NCBI RefSeq assembly: GCF_947179165.1
Contig: NC_077240.1
Coordinates: forward strand, 52,910,001 to 52,974,000
Direction: 5' to 3'
DNA from: Solanum dulcamara
Lineage: Eukaryota > Streptophyta > Magnoliopsida > Solanales > Solanaceae
DNA length: 64,000 nucleotides
Made by a program: the position numbers and the translations under genes. This document shows, piece after piece, positions 25,081 through 34,926 of this stretch. The notes beneath the pieces were generated by a model. The model was not told the origin of the DNA. It was given only the letters and a program-made list of their open reading frames with translations, and ran no database searches. The stretch's first letter is position 1; each line of letters opens with the position of its first letter.

Positions 25081-25085
25081 ACATG
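25081..25085. repeat. Target-site duplication ACATG (right copy of ACACG)
   Basis: It follows GGTGTAACA and differs from 14648-14652 by one base. Confidence 0.85.
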
Positions 25086-25612
25086 TGTCATCCCCTAAGG
25101 GGGACACATGTCCAGCCCCTATTGGGCCACCGAGTCCATGCAAGCAAGGTGGGGCTGCCACGTGGCAGTGGGGCCCACCTCCCCCAAGTAGGTGGGTCAC
25201 CTACTTGACCCCAAGAAGGTGGGTCACATGCTTGCTTGAGGTGCTGCCACGTGTCACCCCCTTATTGGCTGCCACACGTCGTCTTTTCCTCTTCCTCGTG
25301 GGTTCATAGTCTCGTCCTATTTTAAGAGCCTATGTATTCCATGCTATGCAAGCTTGGTATGTAGGCAAATATCTTATGTATATAAGGCCTCTAAAGTAGT
25401 AGCTTACGTAGGTAAATCAAGTCCTACGACTCACTACTCGGCCTCCAATTCCTTCTGGATTCTTGTGACTCTATTTCCAACCTTCTCTACTATGGGGTAT
25501 CACATTCTCCCTTCCTTAGAATCGTTGGATAGTGTCGTAGCTTATCCGTATATCATGATAATGTCTCAGGAACTTAAGAGACATTCCAAGTTTAAAAGTG
25601 TAGGCTGTAACT
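25086..25612 (-). mobile_element. E3 3' LTR, second segment (U3)
   Basis: Continues 12109-14652 across the E4 insertion and reaches the LTR terminus, here TGTAACT instead of TGTAACA. It carries CACGTG at 25159-25164 and 25248-25253 and the CTACTTGACC repeats. Together with the TATA side at about 14620 it formed one promoter before E4 split it. Confidence 0.85.
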
Positions 25613-25630
25613 TCCTTCCCCCCTTTAGAA
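25613..25630 (-). other. E3 polypurine tract
   Basis: On the minus strand, TTCTAAAGGGGGGAAGGA directly precedes the LTR start. The PPT-adjacent hairpin seen in E4 and E5 is lost here. Confidence 0.85.
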
Positions 25631-26290
25631 CATTCCAAGTTCGCACCCCTTTTTAATCTGCCGATCTCGGATGGCAATAGGTTGTCCCTCGTAGGATAAC
25701 TTTCCTTTCATGTAGAGCTCACCCACCAAAAATATTCTGGAAAGGTCACTTATATATTCGCGGGCATTGATCTGTGAAAACTGAATGTATTGCTTCAAAT
25801 CGGACAGTAGGTCCAATTTATAGGCAGCCTTATCTACTCTACAAATGACCTGAGAAGGACCAATGTATCCCCTTCTTGCCGACTCTAGGCTGCTAGTCAA
25901 TCGATTGTCCCTGAACAAGCTTTACTTCATCAATATGTTGCTGGATCCCCTCTGGGCCTATCTATTAATCGAAGGGCAAAATGTTGTACTAAGATTCACC
26001 TGCATTCCCAATCTCTACCGGAATGATCTCCCACGATTAGCTGTACGTTGAACTTCCCCATTCGAGATAATAGATGTGGGAACCCCGTGAAATCGTATTG
26101 TTTCCTTGCTATGTCATCTCGCATAACCCTTAGTGAATATACCTTCCTAATTGGAAGAAAATGGGTTAATTTTGGCTGCTTATCTAGCATAACCCATATG
26201 AACTTATACTTCCGTAAAGTGCGAGGTCAGTCTGCACTATAACCTACATTAATTGCCTTTCATTTCCGAGTTGGGATTCCCACCCCCCGT
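25625..26290 (-). pseudogene. Decayed integrase C-terminus in E3
   Basis: The minus strand frame at 25918-25625 reads RRGYIGPSQVICRVDKAAYK, then LLSDLKQYIQFSQINAREYI, then GKLSYEGQPIAIRDRQIK. This is the GPY/F region of Ty3/gypsy integrase followed by the usual LSYEE.P..ILDR linker. Upstream, 26190-25996 holds KLTHFLPIRKVYS, part of the integrase core. The frame then ends in LTR/PPT without the chromodomain that E4 still has. The blocks are in different frames, so it is a pseudogene. Confidence 0.8.
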
Positions 26291-26849
26291 AATAGGCTAT
26301 TAAGCCTCCAAGACTCCATTTTGTTTAAGCTATTATACAATTCCTCTTAATTCAACTTATAACACCTTAGGTATGCTATCTTGCTCTTTTACTCAGATCT
26401 TCTTTTCAGTTTTATTACCAAACATTATGTTGTAATTCTTACACAAACGTGTGTAGGTACTTAGAGCAATTCAAAAAATGCCTTAGCATCGCTATACTAG
26501 CGGCTTACATCCTTCAGTCGAGGTCAGGGCTCCACTATGGCTTTTTTCCTTAATATCGATTATATCTTACTAGTTCTACCTCGAACCATCTTACACTTTT
26601 CCTTAATTGATTCTAAATGTGGCCATCACATTGCTATTACCGACTTCTTTTTATCAAGTAATCCCTTGATCTTACTCTTAATATGCCAATGTTCGTAGGC
26701 CGCACAACTATTCTTGTGCTATTTGCATGAAGTGCGTTCCATTTTAGTTTTAATCTTTCCTGCTCTTGGCTTACTCTGCTCTACATGTGCCATTGTACTA
26801 CCACGCACTTACAGTCTCTTTTGTCATATCTGTTTCGTTTCCCTTTTCA

Positions 26850-26951
26850 TTTCCCAGGGGGTCACCCATCCCATTGCTACTCTCACCCAAGCACGCTTAA
26901 CTTCGGAGTTTTGACAAAATCCGATGCATTAGTGAGGGTATGATCGCGTCC
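26850..26951 (-). pseudogene. 5S rRNA-derived segment in E3
   Basis: The plus strand carries the complement of CTCCGAAGTTAAGCGTGCTT and GGGATGGGTGACCCCCTGGG, plus a GGACGCGATCATACC 5' end. It matches plant 5S rRNA better in places than the E4 copy (GCTTGGGTGAGAG is kept). Same strand as the element. Confidence 0.88.
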
Positions 26952-29176
26952 ATCCCTTATGGGGTCTCGTTTAAAGTTTAAGTGTTCCCATTTACATACG
27001 ATAGCGTCGGTTGATTTTCTCTTACGCTTGCACTTCGCTTGTCCACTTACCCCCTTTTAGGGTGTACCCATGTCATCCTCCGTTTATTTTTAGCTATTCA
27101 CACGCGAATGATTCTACTCCAACATTTTTAACATGCTGCACCATGTCCACATTTTCTATTAGATCATCCATACATTTGGTTTCTCTTATAAGAAACCCTA
27201 GAACACCCATAGGGTGCTTTGGTATTCGTAATATATAATATAAAATCTCATTTGATGGTTGGTACTCGAGTAACATCCCTAATATAGCAGTGCATTCAAA
27301 GCCATATTCCATTCATTCCAATCAGTAATTGGCTCGTGCCCATAATCGATTCAAATTCTCCACTCAGAAGCACTTATACTTTGATGATCCGTGTTTCGAG
27401 CTTCATCATAACACTAGACTGATTCTAGTGGATACCACTTATTCTTCTAATAACCTCATAATGCAGCAGTTGTTCTGTAAATTGACATTCCCTCTCCTTG
27501 CAGGATCTCACTAATCTCCAAAATGGAGTCACGTATACCCAATACTTCTTTATGCCTCATGAGCTATCATCTTTGTCGTGTGCTTAAGGCTCACTTATAA
27601 TCCTACTTAAACCATATCAACTTCGTTGTAGTAGTGGCCTTATCTTGTCACCTTTTTATCGTACTATACCTTCAGTTCGTAACTGTCTATTTCTCTTGTC
27701 GTTCGATACTCATACTTAATTAATCACATCTATCTTGATGCCTCCCTTGGTAATCCTTTCACTCCTCTTGTCTATGTCCATTTGTTTTTGTGTACAAGGA
27801 GTTCCATGTTACTCCTATATCCTCCGGAAAACATTAGTTTTACATGACCTTCCTTTATTATTTTCAAAACATCTCTTGTTTATCTCTATCTGCTCTTAGT
27901 ATACTAGTCATTTCTGGTATTCATCCTGTCTTGTCGCTCGTTTTCACTTTCGCTACCCTTTGACCTTTTATTCTGAACTCTCCCTATAAAGTTGTGCAAG
28001 TCCTTCTTATTCGTTCACTATTTGCCCTTCTATTCTTCCTAAATCACCTCGTATCCTTCAATTATTTCTTTACTAGGCTTTCCTTACTCTCATAACGATC
28101 TTCGTTATATTCACATAGTATCTTGTTCGCATTCAATCCCATAGTATAACACTGTTTAACCTTCTTCACAATTCTTATTATGGGTTACTTACCCTTCTTA
28201 GTTAGTTTTATCCTTAATGTCTCACAAGCTGTCTTATTAATACTTCACATTCGTCACCATCCTTTATCTCTTGTACTCTCGTCTTCATCATATTGTTACT
28301 TCTTTCAACTATAACTCGTCATAGTTTATCCCTATGTATCAATTCAGGCGATGCCTTAATATATCGTCTTATCCAGATCTATCAGTCTTCTCTAAATCAT
28401 CTTCATTGGATCAGAAGTCTTTTCCAACTTCATTTTACCATACCAGTATCGACCTCCTAGTGTTTATTGCCACCAATTTAGCAATTAACTCATTTCTCGG
28501 GGTCAACTATACTTATAGTTTAATCAAACCTCATCATTGTTATGGGCATGACTTTCCAAGACATACTACAGTTCGATATCTCCTTCTCTTCTTATTTCTA
28601 GGGAAAATTGGGCAGAGTTTCCTCTGTCTTTCTTACTATCTCAACACCTGCACGCAAAAAATACCAACAGTGCCTCACAGGGCACGCATGTATATATTTA
28701 GATCATATTAGATTCCAGCCACACAAGGCACACATATATAGTCATATCATCTCATCTCGCAACCACATAGGGCGCCCACAATTAATAGTACGGAAATGGA
28801 CTTACTTCTTATGTCCACTCGAGCGGCACCTGTTACACTTTCCTATTTACCTTTCCTTTCACTTTTCAATTGTATATGTCAATCGCATTTCAAAACCTTA
28901 CCTGATATATGTTTTTTGTGCTTTTGCTTACCTGCGTGTTGTGTAACTTCCGATATCGTCAGTTGCTTACTTCTATCGATGTGGTCTTCCTGCTAAAATC
29001 ACAGGTTAGTATGAGGAATTTCATTCCCTATGACTCGGCTCTATCGTACGATCTTAGATATGAAAGAAAGTAACATCCTAAATATCCTGTAGCCTCCTTT
29101 CTATAGATGTGGTGCACAACACACCGATAGACAAGACTCTACTAGACACGGTCTATAGACATTCCAAGGACGCACT

Positions 29177-29188
29177 GCTCTGATACCA
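29177..29188 (-). other. E3 primer-binding site (intact)
   Basis: GCTCTGATACCA on the plus strand, complement of the tRNA-iMet PBS, 4 bp from the LTR end at 29193. Confidence 0.95.
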
Positions 29189-29969
29189 CTTCTGTCACAA
29201 CCCAACCCCGTAGGCCACAACTGGGGTCCAACCTGGACGCCCCCTTATGCGTATCTATCAGCTACACCTAAGTTGAACTGTGTGTGATGTGACACTATAC
29301 CCAAAAACCTCAATAGTTGAAAACTTTTTCATGTATATGTAACCTTTTTCATTCGTATCATATCATGAAAGGGCACGCGAGACGATGAGGCTACCATAAC
29401 ATAAAAACATTTACAACCTGCCGTATAGGCACAGTCAAAACAAACTTATAAACAACCCATATATACATATGTCTACAGACCTCTAAGAATAGTAACAGCA
29501 ACATATGGCGGGACAGGGCCCCCGCCGTACCCCTGGACAATTAAATACATACATATTACATGACTAGTATCAAAAGTTAGGCTCCGGAATAGTGGAGCAC
29601 TCCCAACATCGCTGAGTGGAAACCCTAAGTTGGTGGATCTCCAAACTGAACATCTGTACCTGCGGGCATGAAACGCAGCCCCCTGAAGAACGGGGGATCA
29701 GTACGATATATGTATTGAGTATATAAAGCATAACAATACATAACTGAGCTGACAACTGAAGTAGGGATGCAGGAAACAAATATAATAGTTAACGAATTTC
29801 TCTACCTGCATCTTATGACATGAGGGCATGTATACCTTCCTTACATACCATACCTGGCCCGCTATGGGACTTGGTGCTACAAGTGTGTCACTATATTTCC
29901 ACATGCATGCCTACAGACTGTATCCGGCCCTTCAGTGAGGGACTCAATAAAGATGTCATTTCATCATTT

Positions 29970-30228
29970 ATCATGCCCGACCCTTCATGGGATGCGGTGA
30001 ATGATCCTTGCATCATATATCATGCCCGGCCCTTAATGGGATGCGGTGAATAATCATTTCATCATATATCATGCCTGGCCCTTCATGGGACGCGGTGAAT
30101 TTATCATGCCCGGCCCTTCATGGAATGCGGTGAATTTTTCATGCCCGGCCCTTCATGGGATGCGGTGAGTTTATCATGCCCGGCCCTTCATGGGATGCGG
30201 TGATTTTATCCTACCCGGCCCTTCAAGG
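29970..30228. repeat. Minisatellite, 35-bp unit, expanded
   Basis: ATGCCCGGCCCTTCATGGGA units start near 29973, 30022, 30071, 30106, 30141, 30176 and 30211; the last five are exactly 35 bp apart. E5 is inserted in the last unit, which continues GACGCGGTGAG at 38390. Confidence 0.9.
30224..30228. repeat. Target-site duplication CAAGG (left copy)
   Basis: CAAGG precedes the E5 LTR and is repeated exactly at 38387-38391. Confidence 0.93.
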
Positions 30229-30562
30229 TGATACACCCCGCACTCTTGAGCTCGGAACGTCTTCTTAAGTTCCTTAGACACTATCATGTGAGACGGATAA
30301 GCTACGACACTATCAAACAACTCTAAGGAAAGAAGATTGTGATACCTCGCGAGAAGGGAGGTTGGAGATAGAGTCATAAGAATCCAGAAAGAGTTGGAGG
30401 CTAAGAAATGAGTCGTAGGACTCGATTTACCTACGTAAGGCACTAAGTTAAGAGTCTTATACACTTAAGTTGCTTAAGGATATATCAAGCTTACGTAGTA
30501 CGGATTACATAGGCTCTTAAAGTGAGACAAAATTACGAACCCGCGAGGAAGGGAAAAAGACG

Positions 30563-30782
30563 ACGCGTGGCAGCCAATGGAGGAGCGACACGTGGCAGCA
30601 CCTCAAGCAAGCAGGTGATGCACCTACTTAGGGTCAAGTAGGTGATGCAGCTGCTTGGGGGAGGTGGACCCCGCTGCCACGTGGCAGCCCCTAATTGGCA
30701 GCATGACACGGTGGCCAATCATGGCTTGACACGTGTCATCCTTAGGGGCTGACACGTGTCACCCCCTGGGACCACATATATG
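30563..30782 (+). promoter_or_regulatory. E5 LTR promoter: four CACGTG boxes, CCAAT, TATA
   Basis: CACGTG cores lie at 30589, 30678 (inside the 14-bp palindrome CTGCCACGTGGCAG), 30730 and 30753 (both inside TGACACGTGTCA). CCAAT occurs near 30573 and 30714. A CATATATATG-type TATA follows at 30774-30782. CACGTG flanked by GAC or GCC is the classic plant G-box/ABRE bound by bZIP and bHLH factors. Light, ABA or stress response is an inference. The same array recurs in the other complete LTRs. Confidence 0.65.
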
Positions 30783-31486
30783 TATGATATACATCTCAAA
30801 CTTCAGCTTGTTCACCAACATTTCCAGCAGAAACGTGAACAAAGAACCCTAAAGCTAAGGAGAAAAAAATTGCGACGGCTTGGGAAAAAAATAGGTAAGT
30901 CCCATTTTCGTTCCGTAAATTAATTAATTAGCGTATACTACGATGATATGGAAGTATTAGTAGTACAAAATTAGGATTTGATGCAGCAAAAAACGGACAG
31001 CAAGCTGCCACGACGTTACAGCATGCTGAAAATATTTCCGAGGCGCGATTTTGGCGAGTTCTAGCCAATTTCGGGAAAGGTAAGTTCTTAACCTCTAATT
31101 TGAAGTTTATAATGTTACATTATGGTGTATTACACACCTTAGGACCTGCTGGAAGTTGGGGAAAACGTTTGAAAAGTTCAGCGTTCGAAATTAACGAATT
31201 TAGAATCGCTATAGTTAAGTTGTTGTCGAAATAAAGTGTTGTACGTGTAGGGGATGCTGATGGTTGTGTTGTGGCGTGTTGCAGGGTCTAAAATTTATCT
31301 AAATGAGGTGTGGGAGCTGCTGGTTGCAGCCACAGGCTTTGCAATTAAAGAATTCGCGAAAGAAAGATTAAAAACTCTAGTTTTGGTATCTTAGTTTCGA
31401 GTGAATTGTTGGGGGTTTATATTGTATAATTTTGGTCGTAAAATGTATATGTATGGGCTTCTGGTTGCATTGTTGGTTGTCTGCAG

Positions 31487-31731
31487 GTTCTAAGGACATG
31501 GTTGGGATTTCGGATAGGGCACATTATAGGGGAGGTGCTGTCCGATTTTCGTTAACATCCTAACTAGTTAAGGAACTAGCCGAGAAGGCGAGCGAAGGGA
31601 TGAATGTTATGAATACTCGTGGGTAGTCTAAGTTGCTGAAAAGTCCAAGGTTGTTAATACTTACCTTACTTCCATGTTAAATAGGTTTCGAGGACAACGA
31701 TGTGGACGTGATTAAGAGAAGTCCATACAAG
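31487..31731 (+). other. Exon-like island bounded by AG and GT (245 nt)
   Basis: It is preceded by CTGCAG and followed by GTATGTGAAG, with AAG at its end (AAG/GTATGT is a good donor). It contains GGATAGGGCACATTATAGGG and GAGGTGCTGTCC, the best conserved stretch of all LTRs. The same island, same borders and nearly the same length occur in eleven LTRs of the window. It has no long frame, so a non-coding exon is the reading I favour. Confidence 0.6.
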
Positions 31732-33170
31732 GTATGTGAAGCTTTCCTTTGGCGTGTTTTTGGAATAGATATGTAGAACTATTCTTCTTTTCTTTTGGCA
31801 TGTCTTAGATATAAGTTATGAATGATATATATACGATATTTGGGGATTCAATCCATTCGTAAATCACTGAGTATGAGTCGAGACTCTTGTTTACTTCTTG
31901 GTATTAGAACTTCTGTAATAGCTGAGTCATTGCCTTTTAGTCTTCTATGTGATGAAAATTAGTATATGTAAAGCCTATTTCTTCTTTCCTTTGGAATGGC
32001 TTAACTTTAAGTGAAATGGTATATGATATAGGTCTAGAGGTAATTCCATTTATGAGCTCTGATTGTAACTCGTGACTTGTAGTCACTCTTGAACATTAAG
32101 AGTCTGAAAGTAGTCAAACTACTATTCTTGAGCCTGCTATATAATGAATAATGAGTGGAAGTACCAGCTCCTCTCCATTTAAAGGCTCTGAAATGGTAAA
32201 AGTGTCTGATTGCATAATTTGAGTCTTTGACTAGATAACTGTGTCTCTGATTGCATAATCGTGTCTTTGATTACATAAACCATGTTTCTGATTGCATAAG
32301 CTATATGGCATTGTCTGGATGCATGTCTGTGATTCTTGAGGCCCCAACTGATGTAAGCCCTAATGACATCTAAAGGGATACCTCGGATAATTACTCCCCA
32401 GTCTTCAGGTGACGGTTCACTTGACTGTTTCATCGAGTCTTAAATAATGACTTAGTTGCATATGGTTTCTCACTACTCTACTCGTACATACTGTAACCCA
32501 TCCTTCCTCGAGTCCCACGATGGGCCGGGATATGTTATCGTGCACAGTGTTACTACTTCTTTCACCGCGTCCCGGGCCGGATGTGTATAGTTCCACGCAT
32601 GAGGAGACGATGCCATACGTGAGGTGTGATATATGTTATATGTTATGACGATACGATTATTCACCGAGTCCCGGGCCGGCTGTAATATGATAGTATATGT
32701 GGTGAAATAAGGAAGGAACACCGAGTCCCTCCTTAGAGGGCCGGGTATATATGTATATTATGATGGTACGCTATAGACGTACACCACTCCATTCACCGAG
32801 TCCCTCACTAAAGGGCCGGATACTTTATGTAGGCATGCATATGAGATTAAAGCAATACATTGTGACCCTGAGCCCCGTAGTGAACTGGGTATAACACGAT
32901 GATATACATGATAACATGATACCGTATACGATGGTATGATACCGTATACGATGATATGATGAAATGAAATGCATTATGACACGATGATTTGTGATTATGA
33001 AGTAATGATAATGACACTGAGTTCACTAGAGGGCCGGGCACAGTATATGATGGTATATAGGATCACGTGTCCTAAGGTGCAGGTTCAGTAAATTGTTAAT
33101 TGTTATACTTATCCCCTGCATCCCTATTTCAGTTATGATCTCAGTTACGATGTGTTATGCTTTACATACT

Positions 33171-33228
33171 CAGTACATATATCGTACTGACCCCCCTTTT
33201 CTCGGGGGGCTGCGTTTCATGCCCGCAG
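33171..33228 (+). ncRNA. Three-hairpin RNA module in the LTR
   Basis: Three back-to-back perfect stems: CAGTAC/GTACTG (7-nt loop), CCCCCC/GGGGGG (7-nt loop) and CTGCG/CGCAG (9-nt loop). The last is followed by GTACAGATG. All LTRs that reach this point carry it. Function unknown; candidates are a packaging or dimer signal, a stability element, or a splice or polyadenylation regulator. Confidence 0.6.
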
Positions 33229-33692
33229 GTACAGATGTTTATTCTGGAGATCCATCAGCATAGGAGTTCCTCTCAGCTGTGTTGGAAGTGCTTCACTGTT
33301 CTGGAGCCTAAATTTTGATGCTGGTCACTTAATGTATATATTTGTACATTCAAGGGTACGGCGGGGGCCTTGTTCCGCCATATGTTGCTGTTACTATTCT
33401 TAGAGGTCTGTAGACATATGTATATGTGGGTTGTTTGTGAGTTAGTTTTGATGTTGCCTATTCGATATGTTGTGAATGTTTTTGTTATAGCAGCCTTGTC
33501 GGCTCACATGCCCTTTCATGATATGATACAAATGAAAGAGGCTACATGTACATAAAAAAGTTTTAAACTATTGGGGTTTTGTATATAGTATCACATCACA
33601 CACGGTTCAACTTAAGTGTAGTTGATAAATACGCATAAGAGGGTCCAAGTCGGACCCCAGTTGCGGCCTACGGGGTTGGGTCGTGACACAAG

Positions 33693-33704
33693 TGGTATCA
33701 GAGC
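33693..33704 (+). other. E5 primer-binding site (intact)
   Basis: TGGTATCAGAGC, complementary to the 3' end of tRNA-iMet, four bases after the LTR end. Confidence 0.96.
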
Positions 33705-34654
33705 AGTTCGTCCTTGGAATGTCTACAGACCGTGTCTAGTAGAGTCTTGTTTATCGGTGTGTTGTGCACCACATCTATAGACAGGAGGCTACAGGACATT
33801 TAGGATGTTACTTTCTTTCAAATCTAAGATCGTGCGATAGAGCCAAGCCATAGGAAATGAAATTACTCATACTAACCTGCGATTTTAGCAGGAAGACAAC
33901 GCCGATAGAAGAAAGTAACTGACAATATTGGATGTTAAGAAGCACGCAGGTAAGCAAAGGCACGAAAGCCCTATGTCAGGTAAGGTATTGAAATGCGATT
34001 GACAGATACAATTGAAAAGTCAAAGGAAAGGTAAATAAGAAAGTATAACAGGTGCAGCTCGAGTAGACATAACAGGTAAGTTCATTTCCATACTGTTAAT
34101 TATGGGCGCCCTGTGCGACTGCGATATGAGATGATATGACTATATATGTGCCCTGTGTGGCTGAGATGTTATACAATATGAATGTATATCTGTGTGCCCT
34201 GTGAGGCATTGTTGGTATTTTCTGCGTGCAGGTGTTGAGATAGTAAGAAATACAGAGGAAACTCTGCCCAAATTTTCCTAGAAATAAGTTAATTGCTGAG
34301 TTAATGGCAATAGAAACTAGGAGGACGATACTGGAATAGTAGAATAAGTTAGAAAGAAACTATAAGCCAAAGAAAATGACTCAGAGAGGAATGATAGATC
34401 GGGATAAAACGAGATAGTAAGGAATTGTCTGAATTGATACATAGGGATAAACTATGACAAGTGATAGTTGAAGGAAGTAACAGTATGGTTAAGACAAGAG
34501 TAAGACAAGAGTACAAAGGGAAAAGAATTGTGACGGATATGAAGTGTTAATAAGATAGCTTGTGAGACATTAAGGACAAGACTAACTAAGAAGGGTAAGT
34601 AACCCATAGTAAGAATCGTGAAGAAAGTCAAGCGGTATTATACTATGGGTCTGA

Positions 34655-34876
34655 ATGCGAACTAAGGACATAACTTCCGTTAAGGTACTATGGCGGAATA
34701 AGAATCGTGAAGACATAAACTGGGAGGTTGAAAAGGACATGAAACATAAGTGTCCATACCTATTCCCGATGTCTACGGATAGCCCTAGTCTTGGAACTCG
34801 TATATTAATTACTTGGACGAAAATGTATGCCATTCCAGTAGAAAGGCATCTCCCTATGATCCGTATAAAGTCTTAA
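34655..34876 (+). pseudogene. Chromodomain remnant in E5
   Basis: A 73-codon open frame reads RTKDITSVKVLWRNKNREDI, then NWEVEKDMKHKCPYLFP. This is the C-terminal chromodomain block (VKVLW.N...E..WE.E.DM...YP.LF) of Ty3/gypsy chromovirus polyproteins. It begins at the internal deletion junction, so its ATG is accidental. Stop follows RIKS just before the PPT hairpin. Chromodomains bind histone marks and bias integration. Whether this fragment is ever made is unknown; I treat it as a relic. Confidence 0.7.
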
Positions 34877-34890
34877 GGAAAGTTTTATTC

Positions 34891-34926
34891 AACATTCGGG
34901 GACGAATGTTCTAAAGGGGGGAAGGA
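34891..34926 (+). other. E5 polypurine tract with adjacent hairpin
   Basis: An 8-bp perfect stem AACATTCG/CGAATGTT with a GGGA loop (34891-34910) abuts TTCTAAAGGGGGGAAGGA (34909-34926), which abuts the 3' LTR. Confidence 0.92.

Larger units (their letters stand above)
25613..29192 (-). mobile_element. E3 internal domain (3580 bp)
   Basis: Collinear with the E4 internal domain: PPT, decayed integrase, 5S segment (26850-26951), internal PPT-like tract (27044-27067, degenerate), T/C-rich middle, PBS. It has no gag, protease or reverse transcriptase. The many open frames of 60-125 codons here are short, unlike any protein I know and not conserved in frame with E4. Confidence 0.85.
29193..30228 (-). 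mobile_element. E3 5' LTR, first segment
   Basis: It starts TGTCACAACCCAACCCCG. The hairpin module is at 29660-29717. It is interrupted by E5 inside its 35-bp minisatellite and resumes at 38392. Confidence 0.85.
30229..33688 (+). repeat. E5 5' LTR
   Basis: Reference LTR of the window: start TGATACACCCCGCAC, promoter 30563-30782, donor-like ATAGGTAAGT (GT at 30895) and GAAAGGTAAG near 31080. The exon-like island is 31487-31731 (245 nt). CCGGCCC/CGAGTCCC motifs span about 32510-33030. The three-hairpin module is at 33171-33228. A second promoter-like stretch is absent. A terminal GGGTCC/GGACCC hairpin lies near 33639 (one stem base changed here: GGGTCCAAGTCGGACCC), and the end is TCGTGACA. Confidence 0.95.
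33689..34926 (+). mobile_element. E5 internal domain (1238 bp, internally deleted)
   Basis: Compared with E4 it lacks about 2.3 kb between CTATGGGTCTGAATG and CGAACTAAGG (junction near 34660), which removes the 5S segment and most integrase sequence. It also lacks about 95 bp between two copies of AGAAATAAG (junction near 34288). What remains is the PBS leader, the acceptor-like TGCGTGCAGG near 34224, the chromodomain scrap and the PPT. Confidence 0.85.
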
